Shown here one piece after another: positions 1 through 8,989 of a DNA stretch of 64,000 nt (position 1 is its first letter; every line of letters begins with the position of its first letter). The notes below the pieces were generated by a model. It did no database searches, was not told the origin of the DNA, and saw only the letters and a program-made list of their open reading frames with translations. This stretch comes from Demequina flava. Lineage in GTDB: Bacteria; Actinomycetota; Actinomycetes; Actinomycetales; Demequinaceae. The translations under genes were made by a program, and so were the position numbers. Location of the stretch: positions 493,862-557,861 of the forward strand of contig NZ_BBRA01000002.1 in assembly GCF_000975035.1 (NCBI RefSeq), given 5' to 3'.

Positions 1-420
1 GAGCTCCGAGTCCTTCTTGATAGCGGGGCACGTGTACTCCGGGACACCGCCCTTGCGCATGGTGTCGAGCAACTTTTTGCCCCGCACTCCCCCGCCGTGG
101 CGAATGATCACGACCACCTCGGGGTCGGGTGACGCGACATAGGCCAACGCGTCAGCAAGAAACTCGTCGTTCATCGCCTCCGCCCCGGAGACGATGACGA
201 TTCCTGCCTCATCGAACAGCGACGGAGATGCGGCCGCGAGCAGGGCACCGCGGGCGTACGCGCCGGCGTCGAGACGGGTCACCGCCGCATCTGGCCGAGC
301 CTGCACAATGCGATCGATTGCCCGCTGCCCCAGCACAGCCTCAGGACCTGAGACCAGGACGACGGGAGCGGGCTTGGCGCGAAACCATGTGGGCTCCGGG
401 GCTCGTGAACGCGGCGGCAT
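1..420 (-). CDS. holA: DNA polymerase III subunit delta (partial, 3' end outside window)
   Basis: Only the first 140 codons are in the window, starting at the ATG at 420; the rest lies beyond base 1. The translation opens with MPPRSRAPEPTWFRAKPAP and then VVLVSGPEAVLGQRAIDRIV, the N-terminal fold of the clamp-loader delta subunit, which opens the beta sliding clamp during replication. Further matching segments follow (FDEAGIVIVSGAEAMNDEF, then a block around VVVIIRHGG, then KKLLDTMRKGG). It sits 4 bases after the comEC stop. The order comEA-comEC-holA is a conserved bacterial arrangement, which strengthens the call. Seen: N-terminus and context. Inferred: complete function, since the C-terminal domain is out of view. 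Confidence 0.85.
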   Translation of the reverse strand, partial: MPPRSRAPEPTWFRAKPAPVVLVSGPEAVLGQRAIDRIVQARPDAAVTRLDAGAYARGALLAAASPSLFDEAGIVIVSGAEAMNDEFLADALAYVASPDPEVVVIIRHGGGVRGKKLLDTMRKGGVPEYTCPAIKKDSEL

Positions 421-424
421 GGCT

Positions 425-2758
425 CTAGCGTGCCATGTCCGTGTGACACTGCCGCGCCGTCGCCACACCACGCGCAGTGAGCGCGATGTCACCGCACGTG
501 GCGGTCACGCGCGACACCGCCCCAGTCTTCGAGTACATCTCCAGCGCGGCGGGCGCGGGATGCCCGTAATCGTTGTCGGCGCCAGCGCTGAAGATCGCCC
601 AGTCCGCATCGATCATCTCCGCCAATTCCGGGTCTTGGTGTGCCGAACCGTGGTGCGCGACCTTCACCGCGTCTACCGACACGGGCCCGTGCGGCCGGAG
701 CGCTCTCACGAGCCGGGCCTGCGCCGCGGGCTCAAGGTCACCGAGGGCGAGCAGCCGCGTACCCGACACGGACGCCAGCACCACGATCGACGCATCGTTG
801 TCTCCGCTCGCGCTCGGCTGGCCATCCTGTGACCCGGGTAAGACCTCGAGGACGACACTTGCGGTTTCAAACCGGTGCCCATCCGCGGGCACGGTCACCT
901 CTACCCCCGCATTGCGCAGGGCCGATGCTGCGGTTCCGTCTATGCCCGGCTGTGCCACCCATGCTGTGGTGACCTCAGCGTTGCCGAGCACGGCGCCGAC
1001 GGCACCGTCGTGATCGTGGTCGGGATGGGTGAGGATCAGCAATGGCACCTCGCGTATCTGGTGGCGGTCCAGGCACTCCTGTGTTGCGACGGGGTCGGGC
1101 CCTGTGTCGATGATGACCGCCGACTGAGGCCCGGCTCTGAGAAGAAGCATGTCCCCCTGCCCCACGTCGCAGGCAACGACGCGCCAGTCCTCAGTAACCG
1201 CATGCCGCAACGGCGACTGGGGTCCGACCGCCGTCCATGTGACGAGGACGGCGGACACCCCGGCGCAGAGCCTGACCGCCGCAACACCGCTGGAACAGGC
1301 CACGAGACCCGCCACGGCGACGCCCGCCGCGAAGGCGATCCCCGCACCTCCCTCCGGCCACGGGAGCCATGCACCCGGCAGCGCGACCACTGCGTCACAG
1401 ATTCTCACCATGACGGTTGCCGGCCACGCCGCTAGCGACGCACACATCTGGGCGACGGTGAGCGACCACGGCGCGATGACCACAGCGGCCAGGCCGCCGA
1501 TCATCACTGGGGTGAGGAACACCACTGCCGCGAGATTGGCGAGGACCGCGTAGGGGCCCACGCCCGGTTGCAACACCACCAGAAACGGCAACAACGCCAA
1601 CTGGGCGGCTACCGGCACGGACACTGCGCTAGCCAGCCGAGGTGTCATCCACCGCGTCAACCGCACGGCGATCGCAGGCGCCACGAGCACAATGGCGAGG
1701 ACGGCCGTCACCGACATCGCGAAGCCAATCTCAAGTGCGATGCGGGGACGCACGTGCACAAGCACCAACACGCACGCAGCCAGCGCGGGCATCGCGCGTG
1801 CTCTGCGACCCCAGGCCAGCCCGGCACCGACGGCGAGGGCGAGCCCCAGAGCGCGCAGGACGGACGGCGCAGGCCCCACGAACAGTGCGAATGACACGAC
1901 GGCAACCACGAGTCCACCGGCCTGCACCGCGCGAGGCACCGAGAGAGCCCGCAGCACCAACAGCGCCATCACAGTGAGCATCGCGAAATGGGCGCCGGAG
2001 ACAGCCGTCACGTGTGCCACGCCCGCCTGGCGCATCGCCTCCACCTGGGCTTCGGACATGCTGGCCGTGTCGCCGGTGATCATCCCGCGGACGAGGCCTC
2101 GCGACTCATCAGGTAGGTGCGCGGTCGCGGTCTCGAACCCCTCGCGCAGTGTTGCGAGAGCACCGCCCGGGGGTACTTGCTGGAGGATCTCGGCATCCCA
2201 GCCGAGCGGGCCCGCTGTCAGCTTGTCGCCCTCATCGAGGTCCACGCGCACCGTAAGACCAGTCCCGACGGGCACACAGCCGTCCAGGTCGAGGGACGCG
2301 GGCGACTCCACAGTCCGCCATGCGTTACGCGCCGACGAAGCCTCATCGCTTGCGGGGCGCCATGCCGCGAGAGTCACGGCCGTCATACAGCGGTTCACGT
2401 CCCCGGAAGCGGACGTGCGGCCGGTATCCACTGTGGTGGCCTCGACGAGCACCGTGGCCGCAGCGACCGCTTCGTCACGACCACCGTCGCGCGTGCTCGA
2501 CAGCCACAGGTGCGCGGCCACGCCTGCAGTCATGCCGCACCACGCCGCCAGTCCCACGATGGCGATGCCCGCCCGCGCGATCTGCCACGAGCGTCCGGTG
2601 AATCGCGCAACATAGGCCACCGCCGCTGATCCAGTTGCCGCGATGGCGAGCGCTCCGCCCGCGACCCATCCCAAGGGCACCGCGTTGAGCACACACGCCA
2701 CCGCGAGCCATGCTGCAGCGGCCGCGCCAGCCAGCCGCAGGTCGTGTGGCGCCGTCAC
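425..2758 (-). CDS. comEC: ComEC/Rec2-type DNA uptake channel protein
   Basis: A 777-residue integral membrane protein expected to form the inner-membrane channel for single-stranded DNA in natural transformation. Residues about 1-75 carry hydrophobic helices, followed by an extracytoplasmic segment with two cysteines (NRCMTAV, DLDGCVPVG) that fits the soluble OB-like domain. A multi-helix Competence domain with VAHVTAVSGAHFAM spans about 240-520. The C-terminal part is a metallo-beta-lactamase fold with the metal motif THPDHDHDG and VAHHGSAHQD. The GTG start at 2758 overlaps the comEA stop (GTGA), so the two genes are translationally coupled. No pilus, dprA or recA genes are in view, so competence itself is inference. 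Confidence 0.93.
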   Translation of the reverse strand: MTAPHDLRLAGAAAAAWLAVACVLNAVPLGWVAGGALAIAATGSAAVAYVARFTGRSWQIARAGIAIVGLAAWCGMTAGVAAHLWLSSTRDGGRDEAVAAATVLVEATTVDTGRTSASGDVNRCMTAVTLAAWRPASDEASSARNAWRTVESPASLDLDGCVPVGTGLTVRVDLDEGDKLTAGPLGWDAEILQQVPPGGALATLREGFETATAHLPDESRGLVRGMITGDTASMSEAQVEAMRQAGVAHVTAVSGAHFAMLTVMALLVLRALSVPRAVQAGGLVVAVVSFALFVGPAPSVLRALGLALAVGAGLAWGRRARAMPALAACVLVLVHVRPRIALEIGFAMSVTAVLAIVLVAPAIAVRLTRWMTPRLASAVSVPVAAQLALLPFLVVLQPGVGPYAVLANLAAVVFLTPVMIGGLAAVVIAPWSLTVAQMCASLAAWPATVMVRICDAVVALPGAWLPWPEGGAGIAFAAGVAVAGLVACSSGVAAVRLCAGVSAVLVTWTAVGPQSPLRHAVTEDWRVVACDVGQGDMLLLRAGPQSAVIIDTGPDPVATQECLDRHQIREVPLLILTHPDHDHDGAVGAVLGNAEVTTAWVAQPGIDGTAASALRNAGVEVTVPADGHRFETASVVLEVLPGSQDGQPSASGDNDASIVVLASVSGTRLLALGDLEPAAQARLVRALRPHGPVSVDAVKVAHHGSAHQDPELAEMIDADWAIFSAGADNDYGHPAPAALEMYSKTGAVSRVTATCGDIALTARGVATARQCHTDMAR

Positions 2759-3450
2759 ACGTCCGCAACCTCCTCAAGACCCGCTACCAGAGCCTCCCCC
2801 ACTCCCGATACTCGGGCCAGGTCTGCGAGCGAGGAGAACGGGCCGTTGGCATCCCGGTCGCTCACAATGCGCTCCGCAAGTACAGGGCCCACCCCAGGCA
2901 GTTCCTCGAGCTGCGCCGCGGTGGCCTGATTGAGGCGAACGGGCCCCGATGAATCCTGGACTTCGCCAACAGCCGGTACATGGACCTGCTCACCGTCGAC
3001 GACGGGCCGGGCAAGGTTTACTGCGCTCAGGTCAGCGTCGGGTAGTGCTCCGCCCGCGGTCTCAAGGACGTCAGCGACGCGCGCGCCACTATCGACCTCC
3101 ACAAGCCCGGGAGCATCGACTGCGCCGGATACGTGAACCAACGCGGTGACGGGCGCGCCCACGAAGGACTCGGCGGAGCTCGGGGACACACTCGGACTGG
3201 GCTGAGCAGCCGGCACGCTCACAGGCGCAGTCTCCGGACCGCGCATGATGGCCCACGCGATGAGCACGCCCACGCCCAGAACGATGGCGACGGTCAATGC
3301 CACGCGCGGCTCGATGGCGATCCGAAATCCTCGCGCGCGGTCCTCGATTTCACGGCCGTGCACGGCCTCGAAGGCTCGTGAGGCATGCGAGGCGGCATCC
3401 TCGCGCCACTGCGATACGGAAGAGCTGAAGGACTGGGTTGGTGACGTCAC
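2755..3450 (-). CDS. comEA: ComEA-type membrane-anchored DNA receptor
   Basis: 231 residues. A cytoplasmic N-terminus is followed by one transmembrane helix near residues 50-68 (VALTVAIVLGVGVLIAWAIM), an extracytoplasmic SLBB domain near 103-150 (VHVSGAVDAPGLVEV) and a helix-hairpin-helix module in the last 60 residues (LNQATAAQLEELPGVGPVLA). This is the standard ComEA layout: the HhH binds duplex DNA outside the membrane and passes it to ComEC, whose gene overlaps this stop. The GTG start at 3450 is preceded by TAGCGT and a 6-base gap with no convincing ribosome-binding site, suggesting a leaderless transcript. Confidence 0.92.
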   Translation of the reverse strand: MTSPTQSFSSSVSQWREDAASHASRAFEAVHGREIEDRARGFRIAIEPRVALTVAIVLGVGVLIAWAIMRGPETAPVSVPAAQPSPSVSPSSAESFVGAPVTALVHVSGAVDAPGLVEVDSGARVADVLETAGGALPDADLSAVNLARPVVDGEQVHVPAVGEVQDSSGPVRLNQATAAQLEELPGVGPVLAERIVSDRDANGPFSSLADLARVSGVGEALVAGLEEVADV

Positions 3451-3514
3451 ATTCCGACGCTAGGACGCCCACACGGGGCACCCAGTGCCGGAGACAGAAG
3501 CGGTGGAACGGCGC

Positions 3515-4390
3515 TCAGTCCACGGCTGTTGGGGACGACGCACTCATGTCTGCCACCACGATCGCCAGCGCACCCGGCCCAGCGTGGACGGCCAGCACCG
3601 CACTGATCGAGGTGTCGACGATGGGCTCAAGCGCTTCATGGTGAAGGCGGAACGAGCGCGCTGCGTCATCGCCGAATGTCCCGTCCCCCAACGTCATGAT
3701 GGCGATGGCCGGCGCAGTTGCGGCGTCAATGGCCGCCTCAGCGCGTTCAAGCACCACGTCCCTGGCACGCGCGGTAGAGCGGACCTTCTGGGTCACAGCC
3801 GGCGCCCCATCGTGAATCTCAAGAACCGGCTTGACGTTCAGCACTCGTCCCATCGCCGCCGAGGCCGACGAGATTCGGCCCCCACGGCGCATGTACTCGA
3901 GGGTGTCTACCGTGAAGACGCACACAGCACTCGAGGCCACTGCCTCAGCGGTCCGCACCACAGCATCGGCCGGTCGCCCCGCCCTCGCAGCACGCGCCGC
4001 AGCAATGGCCGCAAACCCGGTGCCCATCGCAACCGTGCCCGTGTCGACGATCGAGACCGGGATGCTCACGGCATCGGCCCCCGCCCTGGCCCTGTCCACG
4101 GTGCCGGACAAACCGGACGCGATAAGCACCGCAACGATGGCCCCAGCCCCGCCGGCCTCCACATCACGAAACGCCTGCGCGAACGCCTCGGTACTGGGCT
4201 GCGACGTATGCACCGCCTGACCAGCCACGAGTGCGTCCATCACGGCGTCGATTCCGATCGAGATGCCTTCGTCATAAGACTCGTCACCAACGGTCACTGA
4301 CAGCGGCACCACGACAATGCCGTGCGCGGCCGCCAGCGACGCCGGAAGCGACGCAGCAGAGTCCGTCACGACGACGGTGGGGCCGGTCAT
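3515..4390 (-). CDS. DegV family fatty-acid-binding protein
   Basis: 291 residues, full length for the DegV family. The N-terminus VVVTDSAASLPASLAAAHG and the motif VHTSQPSTEAF near residue 60 are family signatures. Further family blocks are IASGLSGT, VSIVDTGTVAMG and the C-terminal PGALAIVV. Related proteins bind a fatty acid for the FakA/FakB kinase system, but no fakA is present in this window, so the physiological role is open. The ATG at 4390 is preceded by TAGGTT and a 6-base gap, again resembling a leaderless start. It lies 33 bases downstream of the leuS stop on the same strand, but its own promoter probably separates the two. Confidence 0.9.
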   Translation of the reverse strand: MTGPTVVVTDSAASLPASLAAAHGIVVVPLSVTVGDESYDEGISIGIDAVMDALVAGQAVHTSQPSTEAFAQAFRDVEAGGAGAIVAVLIASGLSGTVDRARAGADAVSIPVSIVDTGTVAMGTGFAAIAAARAARAGRPADAVVRTAEAVASSAVCVFTVDTLEYMRRGGRISSASAAMGRVLNVKPVLEIHDGAPAVTQKVRSTARARDVVLERAEAAIDAATAPAIAIMTLGDGTFGDDAARSFRLHHEALEPIVDTSISAVLAVHAGPGALAIVVADMSASSPTAVD

Positions 4391-4423
4391 GTTCTCAACC
4401 TAGCGACCTTGGTCGCTCCCGCG

Positions 4424-6925
4424 CTATGCAGGGACGATGTTGACGAGCTTGGGGGCGCGCACAATCACGGTGCGAATGTCCGCACCTTCGAGCGCACGAA
4501 CGACTCCTGGTGCCGCCAGCGCCTGCTCGCGCAGGTCGTCCTCGCTAATGGAGGGCGGCACCTCGAGCCGGTCACGGACCTTGCCCTTGACCTGCACGAC
4601 GCACGTCACGGTGTCTTCAACCAGCAACGACTCGTCGACATCGATCCAGCCGCCCCGAGCGACGTTCTCATGGCCAAGCATCGACCACATGTCCTCCGCA
4701 CAGTATGGAGCGAACATGCTCAGCAGCACTGCGACGGCCTCAGCGGCCTCGCGTACGGCGGGATCTGCCGCGCCTGGCCCGGAGTCAATAGCCTTGCGGG
4801 TCGCGTTGACCAACTCCATGGTGCGTGCGACAACGACGTTGAAGCGGAAGCTCTCAGTAAGCTCGGCCGCCTCGTGCATGGTCTTGTGGGTGATGGCGCG
4901 CAGCGCAGCGTCGCCGGTCGTGGGGTCAACACCCGGCTCCGAGGACACGTCACGCGCGAGGCGCCACGCACGGGCGAGGAACTTCGCGGTCGCACCGGCG
5001 GACACATCCGCCCAGTCGATGTCGTCCTCAGGAGGGCCAGCAAACACCAGCGTCAGACGCACCGCATCCACACCGAACTCGTCGAGTTGCTCCGACAGAC
5101 GCACTATATTGCCGCGCGACTTCGACATCGCGGAGCCGTCCATCTGCACCATGCCCTGGTTCAGCAGCGCGGAGAAGGGCTCGTCGAAGTCGACAAAGCC
5201 CATGTCGTTCAGGGCCTTGGTGAAGAAGCGCGAGTACAGCAAGTGAAGAATCGCGTGCGTGACACCACCGACGTATTGGTCGACGGGCGCCCACTTCTTG
5301 GCGTCCTCAGCGTCAAACGGTCCGTCGGTCTTGTTGGGCGACAGATAGCGCATGTAGTACCAGGACGAGTCCACGAAGGTGTCCATGGTGTCGGTGTCAC
5401 GCTTGGCGGGCTTGCCGCAGTCCGGGCACGTGGTGTTGACCCAGTCGGTTGCAGCGCCCAGCGGCGAGGTTCCCTTGGGCTTGAGGTCCAGCCCCTCGGC
5501 CGGCGGAAGCTCGATGGGCAACTGGTCGTCTGGAACGCGGACCTCGCCACAGTCGTCACAGTGGACGATCGGGATGGGCGTGCCCCAGTAGCGCTGGCGC
5601 GAGATGAGCCAGTCGCGCAGGCGGTAGTTGCGCGAGGCCGCTCCCAGTCCCTTTGCTTCCAGATCCGCTGAGATCTCCGCGATGGCCTGGTCCTTGGGCT
5701 TACCGTTCAGGTCACCGGAGTTGATCAGAGTTCCGTCACCGGTCGCGGCGATGCCCGACGTTGCGGGGTCCTCGACGGGGTTGCCATCCTCGTCGCGCAC
5801 GTCGAGGACGAGGCGCACCGGCAGGTCCATCGCGCGAGCGAAGTCAAGGTCACGCTGATCGTGAGCGGGCACAGCCATGACGGCGCCGTGGCCATAGTCG
5901 GCCAGGACGTAGTCGGAGGCCCAGATCGGCAGGCGCTCGCCGTTGACGGGGTTGATCGCGTAGCGGTTCAGGAAGACGCCGGTCTTGGGGCGGTCCGTGG
6001 CGAGACGGTCAATGTCTGAGGCCGCACGCACGCTCTCCACGTACGCCGCAAACTCCTCCTTGACCGCAGCATCGGCCCCCTCCACGAGCTCGGCGCCCAA
6101 GTCAGAGTCCGCGGCAACGACCATGAAGGTTGCGCCGTAGAGCGTGTCGGGACGGGTGGTGTAGATGTCGATCGGCTCGTCGCGGCCCTCGATGCGGAAC
6201 TGGACGTCGGCGCCCTCGGAGCGGCCAATCCAGTTCTTCTGCATGGCGATGACCTTGGACGGCCACTTGCCCTCGAGCGTGGCGAGGTCGTCCAGCAAAC
6301 GGTCCGCGTAGTCAGTGATCTTGAAGTACCACTGGTTGAGCTTCTTCTTGGTGACGGGAGTGTCGCAACGCTCACACAACCCGGCGACGACCTGCTCGTT
6401 TGCGAGCACCGTCTGGTCCTTGGGGCACCAGTTCACGTTGCTGTGCTTGCGGTATGCCAGGCCCTTTTCATGCATGCGCGTGAACAGCCACTGGTTCCAC
6501 TGGTAGTACTCGGGGCGGTGGGTCGCGAGGACACGGTCCCAGTCGAACGAGCAGGCGTAGCGCTCCATCGAGGCGCGCTGCTGAGCGATGTTGTCTTCGG
6601 TCCAGCCGCGTGGGTCGAGGCCGCGGTTGATCGCAGCATTCTCTGCGGGCAAGCCGAACGAGTCCCAGCCGATGGGGTGGAGGACGTTGTAGCCGCGCTG
6701 AACCCAGTAGCGCGCGATGACGTCGCCCAGGGCATAGGCCTCGGCGTGACCCATGTGAAGGTCGCCCGAGGGGTACGGGAACATGTCGAGCACGTACTTG
6801 GTGGGGCGATCGTCACCCTCATTGGATGAGCGGAACGGCTGGGTCTCGCGCCACACGGGCTGCCAGCGGTCCTCGATCGCGCGGAAGTCGTACCGGTTCT
6901 CGTCAGTTACGGGCGTATCAGTCAC
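4424..6925 (-). CDS. leuS: Leucyl-tRNA synthetase
   Basis: 833 residues from the GTG at 6925; the frame is open further upstream, but the extra residues are not family-like. It charges tRNA-Leu. The class I HIGH motif appears as [10 protein letters not shown] near residue 47. A zinc-like cysteine cluster ([16 protein letters not shown], then CERCD) and an editing domain with [12 protein letters not shown] follow. A second knuckle has CDDCGEV and CPDCGKP. The KMSKS loop reads [11 protein letters not shown], so its first Lys is Ala. The C-terminal anticodon domain ends [14 protein letters not shown]. The start is supported by TACAAT at 6938-6933, 7 bases before the GTG, with no ribosome-binding site: a leaderless arrangement. 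Confidence 0.95.
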   Translation of the reverse strand: MTDTPVTDENRYDFRAIEDRWQPVWRETQPFRSSNEGDDRPTKYVLDMFPYPSGDLHMGHAEAYALGDVIARYWVQRGYNVLHPIGWDSFGLPAENAAINRGLDPRGWTEDNIAQQRASMERYACSFDWDRVLATHRPEYYQWNQWLFTRMHEKGLAYRKHSNVNWCPKDQTVLANEQVVAGLCERCDTPVTKKKLNQWYFKITDYADRLLDDLATLEGKWPSKVIAMQKNWIGRSEGADVQFRIEGRDEPIDIYTTRPDTLYGATFMVVAADSDLGAELVEGADAAVKEEFAAYVESVRAASDIDRLATDRPKTGVFLNRYAINPVNGERLPIWASDYVLADYGHGAVMAVPAHDQRDLDFARAMDLPVRLVLDVRDEDGNPVEDPATSGIAATGDGTLINSGDLNGKPKDQAIAEISADLEAKGLGAASRNYRLRDWLISRQRYWGTPIPIVHCDDCGEVRVPDDQLPIELPPAEGLDLKPKGTSPLGAATDWVNTTCPDCGKPAKRDTDTMDTFVDSSWYYMRYLSPNKTDGPFDAEDAKKWAPVDQYVGGVTHAILHLLYSRFFTKALNDMGFVDFDEPFSALLNQGMVQMDGSAMSKSRGNIVRLSEQLDEFGVDAVRLTLVFAGPPEDDIDWADVSAGATAKFLARAWRLARDVSSEPGVDPTTGDAALRAITHKTMHEAAELTESFRFNVVVARTMELVNATRKAIDSGPGAADPAVREAAEAVAVLLSMFAPYCAEDMWSMLGHENVARGGWIDVDESLLVEDTVTCVVQVKGKVRDRLEVPPSISEDDLREQALAAPGVVRALEGADIRTVIVRAPKLVNIVPA

Positions 6926-6932
6926 GCAAGCG

Positions 6933-6938
6933 ATTGTA
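6933..6938 (-). promoter_or_regulatory. Putative -10 of leuS (leaderless)
   Basis: On the minus strand the hexamer TACAAT ends 7 bases before the leuS GTG, so transcription would begin at or next to the start codon. No clear -35 is visible. The same spacing of TAnnnT to start recurs at about a dozen genes in the window. Confidence 0.5.
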
Positions 6939-7123
6939 TCGGCGTACGGGGTGTGGCCGGACTGGCCGATGCTCGGGTTGGTTTTGACGCCACGGCGGCT
7001 TGGGTTCGGGCGGGCCTTGGTGCAACCCCCAAAAGGCCTCGCCTCACCTCGCAAGATTGGATGGAGCGCGCCACAATGGGAATGCGCGTACCGCTCCCAG
7101 CGGTGCGCGTCGGACGTCACGTC

Positions 7124-7130
7124 AAAGGAG
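7124..7130 (+). promoter_or_regulatory. Strong ribosome-binding site ahead of a non-AUG start
   Basis: AAAGGAG stands 7 bases before the ATC at 7138. No ATG, GTG or TTG in the frame lies at usable distance, so this site decides between the ATC and the ATG 45 bases downstream. Confidence 0.6.
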
Positions 7131-7137
7131 ACTGATC

Positions 7138-8931
7138 ATCCGCACACGTACTGGACGGACTTGCGGCAGGCCGGTCCGCGCGATGGGCGCGATCGGGCTA
7201 GGAACCCTGCTCGCGCTTTGCGCCACGCCCGCGATCGCGAGTGTCGACGATCCTTCGCCGACGCCCTCCGCGAGCGCCTCACGCACCGCCCAGTCGCCCG
7301 CGCCCGAGACGTCTTCGACTCCGACCGACGCTTCCTCCACCAACCCAAGCCCGTCACCCGAGCCCTCGCTGGAGCCCAGCCCCGCGCCATCGGTCAGTCC
7401 CACGCCATCGCCGAGTCCGACCGCCGAGCCAACGCCTTCGCCCAAGCCGACTTCGACGCCGAAGCCAACCCCGACATCGGCCCCCTCGCCCTCACCGAGC
7501 CAGCCTCAACCGAGCGCGACGCCAAGTAAGCTATCGCCGGACCCCGAGCCGACTCCCCCACCCACGCAGCCGGATGACGCCACGCCGGACGACAACGACC
7601 CCGCGCCGGCGCCCACGAGTCCTTCCGCGCCCGACAACGGAGTTCCCCCGGCAACCACTGCCCAGGAGCCCGGCATCACCTTCGCGGATGTCTCGGAGCA
7701 CCTGCCCAGCGCCTTCTACACGGAGTTTGCGGTGGAGATCGCGTGGCTGGCACAGGCAGGGATCGCGCTCGGAACGCTTGAGGCAGACGGCACCTACACG
7801 TTCAGGCCCCACGACCTCATCACTCGGTCCGAGGCATCACATCTCCTATACCGCTTTACGGGCCAACCGGCCTTCGACGAGCCCGAGGAGAGCCCCTTCA
7901 GCGACGTCGACGCGTCTGAGTCAGAGGACTTCCGGCACATCGCCTGGGTCTCCGACGAGGTTGTCGACGACGCCTGGGGAATCGAGACCGACGAGGAGTT
8001 CTGGCCAGATGCTGAAGTCTCCCGTGCGGCCATCGCCACGCTGTTGTACCGCTACGCGGGCTCCCCAGAGGTAGTCGAGCCGGAGACGCGCACCTTTACT
8101 GACGTCGACCCAGGATCGCCCTTCTTCGAGGCCGTGCAGTGGCTGTCGGACACCGAGATCGTCACCGGATGGGACGGCGAGGCCGGCACCGAGTTCCGTC
8201 CGCACGACTCGATGACACGCGGCGGATTTGCCGCACTGCTCTACCGACTTGATCTCGCGGGGATTTGGTACGGATCATCCGACGGCGACGCTCCACTGCT
8301 TCGGCACTCCGAGGTCGAGGTTCTGGGGAGCGCGTCGGCCACGCTGCGGTCGGGACCAGGGCCCTCGCACGACGCCGTCACGACTGTGCCGCCGGGGACC
8401 ATCTTGAGCGCGACGGGAGCGGTGTCCTGGGACGGCTGGATCGAAGTCCTCGCCGACGGCACCCGTGCCTGGGCTCCAGGGTCATCCGTGGCGGGCGACG
8501 ACCGTACGGCGATCGCGCGAGTCAGTGCCACGGCGACCAATGGCGAGTTGCAGTCGTCGCACCTGTGCGCGCTGTCATGGGATCGCGACGAGTTGCTCCT
8601 GTGCCAAGCCGCCGAAGACCTCGAGCGCCTCAACAGCGCATTCCACGCCGAGTTCGGCATCGCGATTCCCGTGTCCGACTCGTACCGCGACTTCAGTGGG
8701 CAAGTGCGGGCCAAGTCTGTGTTTGGGTTCCTCGCAGCAACCCCAGGAACCTCCAATCACGGCTGGGGCGTTGCCATCGACATCTCGGAAGCGCAACTGC
8801 CGGGCGGATTCTCCGGTGAGGCCTACACGTGGTTGACGGAGCGCCTCAGTGGCTACAACTGGGTGCTCCCGAACTGGGCGCGGCCATCAGGCAACAAGCC
8901 CGAGCCGTGGCACTTCGAGTACACCGGATAG
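7138..8931 (+). CDS. Secreted SLH-SH3-VanY-like D,D-carboxypeptidase
   Basis: About 597 residues. A signal peptide (basic RTRTGRTCGRPVR, then hydrophobic GAIGLGTLLALCATPAIA) is followed by a Pro/Ser/Thr-rich linker to about residue 180 and three S-layer-homology repeats beginning FADVSEH, FSDVDAS and FTDVDPG. An SH3-like domain (SATLRSGPGPSHDAVTTV) and a C-terminal M15B/VanY-like domain come next. The latter has zinc-site residues in SNHGWGVAIDIS and PWHFEY. It should trim D-Ala from peptidoglycan stems at the cell surface. Start: AAAGGAG at 7124-7130 points to ATC at 7138, which restores a proper signal peptide. The first in-frame ATG is 7183; it would remove the basic n-region and has no ribosome-binding site. 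Confidence 0.8.
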   Translation: MRTRTGRTCGRPVRAMGAIGLGTLLALCATPAIASVDDPSPTPSASASRTAQSPAPETSSTPTDASSTNPSPSPEPSLEPSPAPSVSPTPSPSPTAEPTPSPKPTSTPKPTPTSAPSPSPSQPQPSATPSKLSPDPEPTPPPTQPDDATPDDNDPAPAPTSPSAPDNGVPPATTAQEPGITFADVSEHLPSAFYTEFAVEIAWLAQAGIALGTLEADGTYTFRPHDLITRSEASHLLYRFTGQPAFDEPEESPFSDVDASESEDFRHIAWVSDEVVDDAWGIETDEEFWPDAEVSRAAIATLLYRYAGSPEVVEPETRTFTDVDPGSPFFEAVQWLSDTEIVTGWDGEAGTEFRPHDSMTRGGFAALLYRLDLAGIWYGSSDGDAPLLRHSEVEVLGSASATLRSGPGPSHDAVTTVPPGTILSATGAVSWDGWIEVLADGTRAWAPGSSVAGDDRTAIARVSATATNGELQSSHLCALSWDRDELLLCQAAEDLERLNSAFHAEFGIAIPVSDSYRDFSGQVRAKSVFGFLAATPGTSNHGWGVAIDISEAQLPGGFSGEAYTWLTERLSGYNWVLPNWARPSGNKPEPWHFEYTG

Positions 8932-8977
8932 TTTCGAGGGCCGATGCTCGGGGTAGTCCGTGGGCATCGTCTCGAAA
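8932..8977. terminator. Hairpin between convergent genes
   Basis: TTTCGAG (8932-8938) pairs exactly with CTCGAAA (8971-8977), and GATGC inside pairs with GCATC. It begins right after the stop of the VanY-like gene and lies before the stop of the opposing transglutaminase gene. That position suits a bidirectional terminator, although the loop is long and no clear U-tract follows. One arm carries a copy of the dispersed GGCCGATGC motif. Confidence 0.5.
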
Positions 8978-8989
8978 GTGCCAGGAGCG

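Noticed and set aside
425..2758. Many long open frames on the plus strand opposite comEC (for example 1692-2615)
   Set aside because: They are antisense shadows from high GC: Arg/Pro/Ala-rich translations with no family features, fully inside a well-supported gene. The same holds for shadows elsewhere.
6926..7137. A T-box or leader riboswitch for leuS
   Set aside because: No T-box core or specifier stem is seen on the minus strand, and the -10 lies 7 bases before the start, leaving no leader.
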